Virus record (IMG/VR): IMGVR_UViG_3300050821_005866 | Coordinates: 1 to 49,894 of that record | From: a virus | Length of the DNA stretch: 49,894 nucleotides | Direction: 5' to 3' (one strand) | Shown: one piece after another, positions 42,435 through 49,894 of the stretch | How the letters are laid out: each line of letters begins with the position of its first letter | Position numbering within the stretch: the first letter of the stretch is position 1 | Made by a program: the position numbers and the translations under genes | The notes under the pieces: generated by a model | The model's input: only the letters and a program-made list of their open reading frames with translations | The model's database searches: none | What the model was told of the DNA's origin: nothing

Positions 42435-43089
42435 TATATACGCCAAACTAAAGCAGTACTCCTTACACTTCTTCGTATCACTAGTCATCATACTAGGATT
42501 GGCTGGGTTCGCTACGCATCTTGAAGACGTGCGTCAGCTCAATGAGCAGATATACCTAATCAGCCACTCACAAGGGAAATTAGTCGTATCGCTACCTCCT
42601 AAGAAATCGATCGTCGACCGTATCATTGACAAGAAGGTAATCCCTCCAGCACCTGTACCTACTAATACTATTCACTCCGTTGTTGAAGTTGTTCAGACGA
42701 GCACAGCTTGCCCTCCAGTAGTTATTACTCTTCTGAAAGATGGAACTGTCGTTAGTAACAGTCCTGGAATTACTAAGATACTTGTCGAAGATTATACGCA
42801 GAGCTTTTTTGGTAATGAGCTCATGCTTAGAGGCGCGGGTCTTATTTATCCTGGTGATAGATTTCATAACAGTAAAATTCAGGGGGATTGGGGTGTACAG
42901 GTTAGCTACATGCGCGTGTGGCGCCTATATCCCGACGTGACTCTCGCGCGTCATACCCTAGGCCTAGGATTATCCTACCGCCAAGATACCGGCTTATTCA
43001 AGTATATATACGTTGGTGGTGGTTACGGATATCATTTCGAAGACGGATACTGGGGCCCTTACGCTAGCGTCTCCGCAAGAGTATTTTAA
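42424..43089 (+). CDS. Membrane-anchored protein with beta-barrel-like end
   Basis: This 221-residue protein has a single hydrophobic segment at about residues 14-30, a basic N-terminus, a linker with PPAPVP, and a C-terminal half with alternating Gly/aromatic strands (GVQVSYMRVWRLYP, LGLGLSYRQDTGLF, VGGGYGYHFEDGYW, ending SVSARVF). The terminal Phe and strand pattern resemble an outer-membrane barrel, though only about four strands fit. It could be an envelope protein such as a superinfection or lysis factor. Location inside the replication block is unusual. Family unknown. Confidence 0.65.
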   Translation: MLSNIYAKLKQYSLHFFVSLVIILGLAGFATHLEDVRQLNEQIYLISHSQGKLVVSLPPKKSIVDRIIDKKVIPPAPVPTNTIHSVVEVVQTSTACPPVVITLLKDGTVVSNSPGITKILVEDYTQSFFGNELMLRGAGLIYPGDRFHNSKIQGDWGVQVSYMRVWRLYPDVTLARHTLGLGLSYRQDTGLFKYIYVGGGYGYHFEDGYWGPYASVSARVF

Positions 43090-43130
43090 TAATTACAAAC
43101 TGTATAAATTTAATATAAGGAGCATTAAAA

Positions 43131-45629
43131 GTGAGCGAAAGAAATCTGCCAAAAGTATCTCTTACGGAGAATCAGTTCAAGGTCATCAAGGATAAGTATC
43201 TGAGAGATGCGCCGAGTGTTGAAGCTTGGCTTGATAAGATCGCACATAACATCGCTTTAGCAGAGATTCTTTTTCACCCAAACGTTGATAAGTGGGGTGC
43301 ATATAAGGGCGTTAACGTTTCGACAGTAGTAGGCGCCTCCCCTATGACTCTTCTGCATCAGGGACTAATTGATGCGCATGAAAGAGAGTCGAATTTCAAT
43401 CAACTTATAGGCAACCTTGAGGTAATCTACAACACTATAGAGGAAGCAAGGAATCTGGTTAACGAGCAGGCGACAGCTTACTACGATATGATGGCCTCAT
43501 GGGACTTTCTTCCCAATAGTCCTACATTGATGAATGCCGGTCGTGAACTACAGCAATTGTCGGCTTGTTATGTTCTCCCGGTTCCCGATTCGATGGAAGG
43601 AATTACGAAGTCATTATCCGCGCAATCCATGATTCAAAAATCAGGTGGAGGTACAGGATTTGCGTTTAGTCGTATCCGTGCTAAGGGTTCCATCGTCAAG
43701 AAGACGCAGGGAGTAGCTTCTGGCGCTCTTTCCTTTATGCAACTCTTTGATAAACTCACTGATGTTGTTAAGCAGGGAGGTACTCGTCGCGGCGCAAATA
43801 TGGGTATCCTTCACTACTCCCATCCTGAGATCAAAGACTTTATCACGATGAAGACGCAGCCTGGCGTTATGGAAAACTTCAACGTTTCTGTCGCCATTGA
43901 TGATTTATTTATGAAAGCCGTAGATGCAGACGCTGAATACGATTTGGTAGATCCTAAGTCAGGCGAGAAAGTAGGCTCACAGAGAGCTAAAGAAATCTTC
44001 GATATGATGGTCGAGTTTGCTTGGAAGTCAGGCGACCCGGGTTTTATTGTTATCGATAGAATAAATAATTCGGGATCTAACCCGACGCCAGCTCTTGGTC
44101 AGATCGAGAGTACAAACCCGTGCGGCGAGCAGCCACTACTACCTTGGGAACCTTGCAACTTGGGATCTATCAATCTTTCTAACTTCGTTAAAGAGGGCCG
44201 TTTCGATTTTGTTAGACTTGGATCCACCGTAGCTTTAGCGACCGTCTTCCTTGACGATGTCATTGAGGTCAATAACTATCCTCTACCTGAGATCGAAAAG
44301 ATGGCAAAAGGTAACCGCCGTATTGGTCTAGGTGTAATGGGTTGGGCGGAAGCGCTCGTCAAACTCAGCATCCCCTACGACTCCCCTGAAGCACTCAATC
44401 TAGCTACCCAGGTAATGCGCTTTATTAACGATAAGTCTCTAGCGCAATCCGAGGAGTTAGCCAAAGTCAGAGGCGTATTCCCTAACTGGACGGATTCTAT
44501 TTATGATATTTCTAGCACACATTATCGCGGTGACTCTCGGACCCCTCGCCATTGCGCACGCACAACTATCGCACCAACAGGAACAATCGCAATTGCAGCT
44601 GGTCTCCAAGGCTCGGGAATCGAGCCGTTTTTCGCGATCGCCTATACTCGCTACAATGCGCGCGCGCTGGAAGCTCTAAAGAACAATCAGGAACCTGCGC
44701 TATCAGATACGTTCTTTGAAGTTAACCCTTTATTCAAAGCAGTAGCCGAAGCTCATAACTTCTTCGGCTTGGAAGAGAAGCAGCTCTGGAAGAAGATCAA
44801 CGATAACCACAAAGCGGTTCGTGGAGTCAAAGAGATCCCGGATGAAGTACAACGATTATTCCCCTCATCGCACGACGTACAAGTAGATGTCCATGTCAGA
44901 ATGCAAGCTCAGTTCCAGAATCACGTAGATAATGGTGTATCGAAGACTATAAATCTACCTAACTCGGCAACGACCAATGACGTCCGATATGCATACAAAC
45001 TTGCTTACGATCTCGGATGCAAGGGGATTACGATCTATAGAGATGGATCTAAGGTGCAACAGGTACTAAACCTTAGCTCCGTCAAGACGTCCGCACCTGC
45101 AGCTCCCAAGGTTAAGCGAAGAGACCCCGCAACAGCCTTCGGAGTATCCTCTGAATACTATCAAGTGAGAACAGGCTACGGCCCTCTTCACGTCCATATC
45201 AACTACGACGAGAGAGGACCTTATCAGATCTTCACAAATATACCTCCGCTAGGCACCGAGATCTCTGGCCTCACTTCCCTGGTAGGAATCTTACTATCTA
45301 AGTACCTCGCAGAGGGCGGAGATCCTGTTAAGATCTTAAAGCATCTCAATTCTATTAAGGGCGACAAGGCTATGGGTTTCGGAGAGAATCGCATCGATTC
45401 TATTGCTCACGCTATATCTGTCGTCTTACGCCAACATCTCAAGAAGACGGGGTGGTTAGAAAGTGCCGATGAAGGTGTAAAATCTCCTAAGGTCTATATA
45501 GAAGAGGTCGCCACCGTTAGAGCGCCATCACAAGAATACTGTGAGAAATGTTACTCTTCTAACGTAGCTTTCGAGTCGGGATGTTCGGAACCGTCTTGTA
45601 AGGATTGTGGTCATAGCAAGTGTTCTTAA
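43131..45629 (+). CDS. nrdJ: Class II (B12-dependent) ribonucleotide reductase
   Basis: This 832-residue enzyme reduces ribonucleotides to deoxyribonucleotides for phage DNA. The start is GTG, behind AAGGAG. Conserved sites are LPNSPTLMNAG, the redox Cys C146 in LSAC, NPCGEQ with N329, the radical Cys C331 and E333, and the redox partner C342. These spacings match the class II family (Thermotoga NrdJ). Next come APTGTIA and a TSCPD-type domain (IFTNIPPLGTEISGLTSLVG). The tail carries eight-residue spaced Cys (CEKC, SGC, CKDC, C) for re-reduction or zinc. It has no partner small subunit, as expected. It needs host cobalamin. Confidence 0.93.
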   Translation: MSERNLPKVSLTENQFKVIKDKYLRDAPSVEAWLDKIAHNIALAEILFHPNVDKWGAYKGVNVSTVVGASPMTLLHQGLIDAHERESNFNQLIGNLEVIYNTIEEARNLVNEQATAYYDMMASWDFLPNSPTLMNAGRELQQLSACYVLPVPDSMEGITKSLSAQSMIQKSGGGTGFAFSRIRAKGSIVKKTQGVASGALSFMQLFDKLTDVVKQGGTRRGANMGILHYSHPEIKDFITMKTQPGVMENFNVSVAIDDLFMKAVDADAEYDLVDPKSGEKVGSQRAKEIFDMMVEFAWKSGDPGFIVIDRINNSGSNPTPALGQIESTNPCGEQPLLPWEPCNLGSINLSNFVKEGRFDFVRLGSTVALATVFLDDVIEVNNYPLPEIEKMAKGNRRIGLGVMGWAEALVKLSIPYDSPEALNLATQVMRFINDKSLAQSEELAKVRGVFPNWTDSIYDISSTHYRGDSRTPRHCARTTIAPTGTIAIAAGLQGSGIEPFFAIAYTRYNARALEALKNNQEPALSDTFFEVNPLFKAVAEAHNFFGLEEKQLWKKINDNHKAVRGVKEIPDEVQRLFPSSHDVQVDVHVRMQAQFQNHVDNGVSKTINLPNSATTNDVRYAYKLAYDLGCKGITIYRDGSKVQQVLNLSSVKTSAPAAPKVKRRDPATAFGVSSEYYQVRTGYGPLHVHINYDERGPYQIFTNIPPLGTEISGLTSLVGILLSKYLAEGGDPVKILKHLNSIKGDKAMGFGENRIDSIAHAISVVLRQHLKKTGWLESADEGVKSPKVYIEEVATVRAPSQEYCEKCYSSNVAFESGCSEPSCKDCGHSKCS

Positions 45630-45646
45630 ATATTAAAAATGACCGC

Positions 45647-45675
45647 TTGCTTTTTGTTTTAAAATATGTTATAAT
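45647..45675 (+). promoter_or_regulatory. Extended -10 promoter before sigma factor gene
   Basis: TTGCTT (45647-45652), a 17-nt spacer and TATAAT (45670-45675), with a TGT just before the -10 (extended -10). It should drive the sigma-factor gene and perhaps the following genes. Confidence 0.8.
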
Positions 45676-45684
45676 GTATTTATC

Positions 45685-45734
45685 GTAGTTTAAAGTAACT
45701 ACTAAACAGCAGGTAACCCTTTGAATGAGGGTTA
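45685..45734 (+). promoter_or_regulatory. Two leader hairpins before sigma factor gene
   Basis: GTAGTT/AACTAC (45685-45702, loop of 6) and TAACCCT/AGGGTTA (45714-45734, loop of 7) are both perfect. The gene starts at 45753 with GGAGAG before the ATG. They are not followed by a T-run, so they are not a terminator. A regulatory or mRNA-stabilising leader is suggested. Confidence 0.55.
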
Positions 45735-45752
45735 GCGCGAAATGGAGAGTAG

Positions 45753-46457
45753 ATGGAAAACACAGCTATTGCCGTTGCCCCAAAAGCCCACCGCCAGAGA
45801 CTTACGGATTTGAACGATACAATACTTCCTATCTTTCATTCTCGAGAAGCTCTCCAACTTCAGTTATCTACTGAAACAGATCCTGTCATTATCGATTCTC
45901 TTAAAGAGAAGATTCTCACGTTGAGGAATCAGATAGTTGACACAGTTATAAAGACGATGCCAGACTTTCTAGACGCGATCGTTTATAGCTGGAATAATTC
46001 ATTCTCGTACGATGAGGCTCGCTCATACGTACTTGAGAATCTATTAGAGTCCGTTCAAAGATACACGACGACGAAGAAGCCCTTCTGTCGTTTTACTTCT
46101 TTCTTCTGGATGTATAATAAAAACCTCCTACGCAACAAATTAAAGAAGACGCGTGCCGCAAAGCGCGACTCTCGCAAGACTCACTCTCTGGATACTTTGA
46201 TATCGTCTTGGGGGGAGGACGATGATGCTCCTCGATTTGATACATTCGGTGTGGATGAGAATGTTTTCGAGGCCTACTCCGATAGAGCTGTACTGAAGAC
46301 TCTATACGATAACGGTACAGATAAGCAGAAGCAAATCCTTGATAAGTTATACGTAGGTTACTCTCAAAGTGATATTGCAAAAGAGCTTGGAGTGACAGGT
46401 ACAAACATCAACACAGTTATTCGCAGACTCCGTAAGGATCTTGAAAAAATAATGTAA
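45753..46457 (+). CDS. Sigma70-family RNA polymerase sigma factor
   Basis: This 234-residue protein has a sigma-2-like region (YDEARSYVLENLLESVQRY then FTSFFWMYNKNLLRNKLKKT) at about residues 89-131 and a sigma-4-like helix-turn-helix near the C-terminus (GYSQSDIAKELGVTGTNINT). It lacks an extended region 1. Such factors in large phages direct host RNA polymerase to late genes (T4 gp55-like) or other classes. It has its own promoter and a structured leader. Confidence 0.85.
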   Translation: MENTAIAVAPKAHRQRLTDLNDTILPIFHSREALQLQLSTETDPVIIDSLKEKILTLRNQIVDTVIKTMPDFLDAIVYSWNNSFSYDEARSYVLENLLESVQRYTTTKKPFCRFTSFFWMYNKNLLRNKLKKTRAAKRDSRKTHSLDTLISSWGEDDDAPRFDTFGVDENVFEAYSDRAVLKTLYDNGTDKQKQILDKLYVGYSQSDIAKELGVTGTNINTVIRRLRKDLEKIM

Positions 46458-46478
46458 GATGTTTTATAGGAGATTACT

Positions 46479-46736
46479 ATGACAATGTTTTGGTTAGGAG
46501 CAGGTTCAATGGCCGTTGTAGCTGGATTACTAGCATGGGCTTGGTCTCTAGAAGGGCCTACCGTAGAAGCAGATTTACTTGCAGACGAAGCTGCAGCTAA
46601 AGATTATTTAGCTAATCTAGAAGATGAGTTACATGCAAAGCTGACGGAAGCTGAGCTCGCTGGGTTAACTCAAGCAGCTGCGAGTCTCACGAGTCTCTTA
46701 AATGCAGTCCAAGCCGAACTAGGAAAACTAAGCTAA
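46479..46736 (+). CDS. Small membrane-anchored coiled-coil protein
   Basis: This 85-residue protein has one hydrophobic segment (about residues 4-24, FWLGAGSMAVVAGLLAWAW) and then a long Ala/Leu/Glu-rich helix (residues 28-85). The layout resembles an inner-membrane spanin or a membrane-anchored accessory protein. Ribosome site TAGGAGA is strong. Next to fibre genes and far from the endolysin, so the role is uncertain. Confidence 0.6.
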   Translation: MTMFWLGAGSMAVVAGLLAWAWSLEGPTVEADLLADEAAAKDYLANLEDELHAKLTEAELAGLTQAAASLTSLLNAVQAELGKLS

Positions 46737-46737
46737 A

Positions 46738-47934
46738 ATGTCATTACTTAACGTTAGAGTACTAACTGCTGCAAATAGCACGCAAGCCGTAACTGATTCT
46801 TTAACAGTAAGCGCGCTAGCGCCCTTTATTGTTACAACGAGTTCGCGACCAACTACGCTCCCCGTAGTTACTACTGCTATTCAGGGTAGTGCAGATATCT
46901 CTGTAACGACCGCGTCTCCTGCAGTTGTTGGTACTCTAACCACCTTCACTACGGATCTGGTAGGAGGTAGTCTCGTCCAGTTTACGAGTCAACCCGGCAT
47001 CACTTATACTGTACTAACCGTAGTGTCAGATACATCCCTAACACTGACCACAAATTATACAGGGGTAACAAATCCTGCCACCTCCCTGCTATTTCAATAT
47101 GTCAATATCCCTACAGGAATTCCTACCGCCACACAATTCCTTGTTAACTACTTAACCGGAGTATTGACATTCAACGCGGCAGCCGCTAGTGAGGTTGTAT
47201 CCGTTAATTACAACGCTACCTTCTATACCCCTACTATCGGTACGTCGAGTGCAACAGTTGAACTTTGGGGCGGCGGAGGAGCCGGCGGTAACGCTCAGGG
47301 AGCGAACCCCCTCAACTACTCTGTTGGATCAGGTGGAGGCGCAGGAGGATATGCTAGATATACAATCCCTGTAGTAGCTGGCCCTTACCAAATTAGTATT
47401 GGAACCGGCGGAGGTACTCCCGTTATAGGCGCTACTTTTAACGGGGGAAACACTGTATTTACAGATGGAGCTACTGTTGTAACCGCTTACGGTGGAACAC
47501 AGGGAAATACTATACAGGTAGGCGCATCAGTTCCTGAAATAGCTCTAGGTGGTTTAGGCGGAGTTACCTCTACTAATGGTACATATAATAGCAACGGCAA
47601 CGCGGGTAGGGAAGGGATAATCTTATCTGGGAATTACATATTAGGTGGAGCCGGTGGTTCTACTTCTCTCAGTGGTGCGGGCAATGCATTGGGAATAACT
47701 GGAACAGGCTCAGGTAATAACGCTACCCCCAATACTGGATCCGGCGGCGGCGGCGCAATAAGCACTAATACTACAGGTATAGCTTTCGGCGGATGGGGAT
47801 CTACTGGTGTAATGGTTATTTCTGAATACGACTTAACCTTGACTCCTTCTGTTCTCGGTCAAGTTATGAGTAGCATCGTGATTGATAACGCTGGAGATAT
47901 CGTAACAGCAGACGGCGAAGTCGTATACATTTAA
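46738..47934 (+). CDS. Fibre protein with A, B and glycine-rich modules
   Basis: This 398-residue protein begins with an A-type beta module whose two halves (LAPFIVTTSSRP, then TATQFLVNYLTGVLTFN) flank a B module at about residues 50-121. A Gly-rich domain follows (VELWGGGGAGG, GTGGGTPVIG, SGGGGAISTN) with GWGSTGVMVISEYD, comparable to the protein at 31861. A short tail ends DGEVVYI. It is probably a fibre tip or a virion adhesin. Confidence 0.75.
   Translation: MSLLNVRVLTAANSTQAVTDSLTVSALAPFIVTTSSRPTTLPVVTTAIQGSADISVTTASPAVVGTLTTFTTDLVGGSLVQFTSQPGITYTVLTVVSDTSLTLTTNYTGVTNPATSLLFQYVNIPTGIPTATQFLVNYLTGVLTFNAAAASEVVSVNYNATFYTPTIGTSSATVELWGGGGAGGNAQGANPLNYSVGSGGGAGGYARYTIPVVAGPYQISIGTGGGTPVIGATFNGGNTVFTDGATVVTAYGGTQGNTIQVGASVPEIALGGLGGVTSTNGTYNSNGNAGREGIILSGNYILGGAGGSTSLSGAGNALGITGTGSGNNATPNTGSGGGGAISTNTTGIAFGGWGSTGVMVISEYDLTLTPSVLGQVMSSIVIDNAGDIVTADGEVVYI
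46884..47099 (+). repeat. B-type module copy 5, inserted in an A module
   Basis: It reads SADISVTTASPAVVGTLTTF, then LVGGSLVQFTS, YTVLTVVSDTSLTL and NYTGVTNPATS. The flanking A-type strands are continuous if the segment is removed. Confidence 0.75.
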
Positions 47935-47949
47935 AGGAGATTTTTACAT

Positions 47950-48702
47950 ATGGCATTACATTCTAGTCTAGTAGGCGCAGATATACACGAGACAAAATTA
48001 ACAGTTTTGTCGAATACTCCCGTAATTTTAAATACGGTAGCATCCGCTGCAGGTGTTTTAGTTCTTGACAATACGGGTGCTTTATGGAAGGCAAACTCTA
48101 CTGCAGCAGGGGACTGGAGCAAACCCACCGGAGCATCGGGAGGCAATCCTACAGGACCCGCGGGAGGTAGTCTATCTGGTACTTACCCCAATCCTGCTGT
48201 GGCGACGAATGCTAATCTTACGGGAGATGTTACTTCCGTAGGCAACGCAACAACCCTAACTAATATCCCCACTTTGAGCGGTGCTAACTTGACGGGAACT
48301 GCTCCTAGCCTGACAGCTGGTAACGCTACGCTTGCTACTACAGTAACAACTAACGCTAACCTTACAGGTCCAATAACTTCCGTAGGTAATGCCACAACAA
48401 TTGTTGGACCTCTACCTGCGATCAGCGGGGCCGCCCTGACGAGTCTAACAGCAGCCAACATCAGCGCAGGCACTGCAGGAATTAGCATCAGCGGTAATGC
48501 CGCTACTGTAACAACTAACGCTAACCTAACCGGAGATGTTACCTCTGTAGGAAATGCGACAACAGTAAACTCCGTTGGTGGATCATCTGCCTCAGATATC
48601 AATACCGTTGTTTCAACAGCAATCGGAGGATTCAGTGGAATTATTACTCCGTCATTCACCTCGATCACAGTCGTAGATGGTATTATTACCGCAGTCTCAT
48701 AA
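47950..48702 (+). CDS. Fibre protein with [14 protein letters not shown] repeats
   Basis: This 250-residue protein has a short beta start ([21 protein letters not shown]), then [13 protein letters not shown] and three NANLTG(D/P)(V/I)TSVGNATT units, near DNA positions 48208, 48350 and 48514. This repeat type is common in phage fibres, where each unit forms a beta-helical turn. AAAGGAGATTT precedes the ATG. It ends [10 protein letters not shown]. Confidence 0.75.
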   Translation: MALHSSLVGADIHETKLTVLSNTPVILNTVASAAGVLVLDNTGALWKANSTAAGDWSKPTGASGGNPTGPAGGSLSGTYPNPAVATNANLTGDVTSVGNATTLTNIPTLSGANLTGTAPSLTAGNATLATTVTTNANLTGPITSVGNATTIVGPLPAISGAALTSLTAANISAGTAGISISGNAATVTTNANLTGDVTSVGNATTVNSVGGSSASDINTVVSTAIGGFSGIITPSFTSITVVDGIITAVS

Positions 48703-48742
48703 GATCTTCAAACGAAGAAATAAAACAGTAGGAGTAACAGCA

Positions 48743-48958
48743 ATGCGTGGAAAAGTGAAGTGGTTTAACAATCAGAAGGGATTTGGTTTCATCACCCCCG
48801 ATGATGGCGGCAAAGATGTGTTCGTACATCACACATCAATCCAGATGGAAGGATATAAGACTCTTGCCGAAAAGCAGGAAGTTGAATACGACCTCGAGCA
48901 GTCTGATAAGGGGCCCCGCGCAATCAATGTGCGCACGCTCGTAGCAGCGACTCGTTAA
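48743..48958 (+). CDS. Cold-shock protein
   Basis: The start at 48743 is chosen for AGGAG upstream and because the family begins there. The 71-residue protein is a CspA-type RNA chaperone: KGFGFI (residues 12-17, RNP1) and VFVHHT (26-31, RNP2), with VKWFN at 5-9. It would melt RNA structure and may act in translation at low temperature or as a transcription antiterminator. It is followed by a terminator. Confidence 0.93.
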   Translation: MRGKVKWFNNQKGFGFITPDDGGKDVFVHHTSIQMEGYKTLAEKQEVEYDLEQSDKGPRAINVRTLVAATR

Positions 48959-48964
48959 TAACAA

Positions 48965-48998
48965 GGAGCCTAGATGTAAAAGTCTAGGCTCCCTCTTT
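48965..48998 (+). terminator. Rho-independent terminator
   Basis: GGAGCCTAGA (48965-48974) and TCTAGGCTCC (48983-48992) form a perfect 10-bp stem with an 8-nt loop, then CTCTTT. The ATG of the next gene begins at 48999, inside the end of the T-run. Confidence 0.78.
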
Positions 48999-49478
48999 AT
49001 GAAAATTTTAGAATTAGTTGAAAAGTACGGTCTTGAAATTACTAAGCAGGGTAATCTATTCGTAACTTACTGCCCTTTCCACAAAGATGAACACAGGCCC
49101 AACTTTACGATTTACCAAGGAACAGATTCGTACTATTGCTACACTTGCTCTAAAGGCGGGGATGCCACCGACTTTTTTGCGCGGATGGAGAAAATATCTT
49201 ACTCCGAAGCACAGCATCGTCTTTATAGTGACCTGTCTTCTCTACGATCTCGGATTAACAAAGTCGTCGCTCCCGCGTCCTACAATGACATGGTCAACCT
49301 GCAGCTCAGTCAAGTTCTACGGACGAGTATTAATGCTAAACCTAATAGGCTGGTTGAAATAATGAAGGTGATGCAATACGTGGACGGTATACTAGTCAAA
49401 GACATAACGCAGGACGAAGCTATTAATTTAATCTCTGAGGTAAGCTCCAGATTAAACAGCATAGTTCAAAGTGTATAA
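48999..49478 (+). CDS. DnaG-type CHC2 zinc-binding domain protein
   Basis: This 159-residue protein carries the primase zinc-binding domain: C25-P-F-H28, a HRPNF stretch, and C47-Y-T-C50 followed by KGGDATDF, the CHCC pattern of DnaG. The TOPRIM catalytic domain is absent; the rest is helical. It could be a separate primase subunit, with the polymerase domain elsewhere, or a regulatory fragment. There is no Shine-Dalgarno; the start codon abuts the terminator. Confidence 0.82.
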   Translation: MKILELVEKYGLEITKQGNLFVTYCPFHKDEHRPNFTIYQGTDSYYCYTCSKGGDATDFFARMEKISYSEAQHRLYSDLSSLRSRINKVVAPASYNDMVNLQLSQVLRTSINAKPNRLVEIMKVMQYVDGILVKDITQDEAINLISEVSSRLNSIVQSV

Positions 49479-49514
49479 GATATAGTAGCGCAAATATAAA
49501 ACAGGATCATTTAA

Positions 49515-49894
49515 ATGAAAACAATTCTTATTTACTCAGGCGGGCTAGACTCTACAGCACTTCTATATCAGCTGAAGGCAGAAGGTCGCGAAGTTAAGAC
49601 GTTATCCATCAACTATGGACAAAAGCACGTCAAGGAACTCACCGCCGCGAAGTTCATCACTTCTAATCTAGGAGTAGAGCATCAGATCGTAGATCTATCT
49701 GCAATCCGCCCCCTCCTAAGCGGGAGTTCTCAGACGGACGATAGTGTAGAAGTCCCCGATGGCCACTACGCCGAAGAGGTAATGAAGAAGACCATCGTTT
49801 CGAATAGAAACATGTTGATGCTATCTGTCGCAGGAGCTTGGGCAATTTCCTCGAGATTCGACACCATTGCTTATGCGGCGCACGCGGGCGACCA
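49515..49894 (+). CDS. queC: QueC, 7-cyano-7-deazaguanine synthase, 3' end outside window
   Basis: The visible 126 residues start MKTILIYSGGLDSTALLYQL, with the PP-loop ATPase SGGLDS, and include SINYGQKH, VSNRNMLMLSVAGAWA and the AAHAGD segment typical of QueC. It converts 7-carboxy-7-deazaguanine to preQ0, which phages use to make 7-deazaguanine DNA bases that resist restriction. AGGA precedes the ATG. Zinc Cys residues expected near the C-terminus are beyond the window. Confidence 0.93.
   Translation, partial: MKTILIYSGGLDSTALLYQLKAEGREVKTLSINYGQKHVKELTAAKFITSNLGVEHQIVDLSAIRPLLSGSSQTDDSVEVPDGHYAEEVMKKTIVSNRNMLMLSVAGAWAISSRFDTIAYAAHAGD

Noticed and set aside
43013-43195. Short + frame overlapping the start of the reductase
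   Set aside because: It runs through the end of the membrane protein and the reductase ribosome site with no motif; the GTG at 43131 fits the family better.
48208-48560. Repeats in the fibre gene considered as a CRISPR-like or regulatory array
   Set aside because: They are in frame, encode the well-known [14 protein letters not shown] fibre repeat, and have diverged at codon level.

Overview
This window is a continuous stretch of a large contractile-tailed (myovirus-type) dsDNA bacteriophage genome, truncated at both ends. The evidence is a full tail module in canonical order: tail terminator-like protein, sheath, two tube proteins, tail-assembly chaperone with a -1 frameshift, tape measure, baseplate hub, spike, gp25-like wedge, J-like wedge and many fibres. 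A replication/metabolism block follows. No host chromosomal genes, rRNA, tRNA or CRISPR were seen. Packaging and head genes are outside the window. The host cannot be named from the sequence. Genes are densely packed, often overlapping by 1-4 nt. Almost all are on the + strand; only two small zinc-protein genes are on the - strand. Of 45 terminations read here, 43 use TAA.

Layout. 1-5700: two long fibre-type proteins, the second carrying a seven-bladed beta-propeller. 5704-6258: a small zinc-motif protein. A consensus sigma70-type promoter at 6379-6408 opens the tail operon. 6424-8952: neck/terminator-type proteins. 8973-13362: sheath and two paralogous tubes. 13390-14114: chaperone G and frameshifted GT. 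14116-15882: tape measure. 15885-24436: baseplate hub, spike and wedges. 24438-34917: giant baseplate and fibre proteins. 34919-35539: M15-type peptidase, the likely endolysin. 35567-36420: small zinc protein and a fibre-like protein. 36417-37176 (-): paralogous zinc proteins. 37177-37590: non-coding control region. 37591-43089: SF2 helicase, small proteins, DnaC-like loader, DnaB-like helicase and a membrane protein. 43131-45629: class II B12-dependent ribonucleotide reductase. 45753-46457: sigma factor behind its own promoter. 46479-48702: membrane-anchored small protein and two more fibre proteins. 48743-49478: cold-shock protein and a DnaG-type zinc domain. 49515-end: queC, cut by the window edge, which suggests 7-deazaguanine DNA modification.

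The most unusual feature is the virion protein architecture. Three proteins (sheath, a baseplate protein and a fibre) each carry a domain that reads as a DUF3494 / ice-binding-protein-like beta-helix. Two of these are inserted inside another recurring module (called C here, about 100 aa, with the pattern IDGDGxQT...IQ...GG.AA..LKLG..NGG.E). Modules of type C are in turn inserted in a third beta module (A). A fourth small module (B, about 65 aa) occurs five times in four genes. The result is a nested, reshuffled set of surface modules across tail genes, to my knowledge not a described arrangement.
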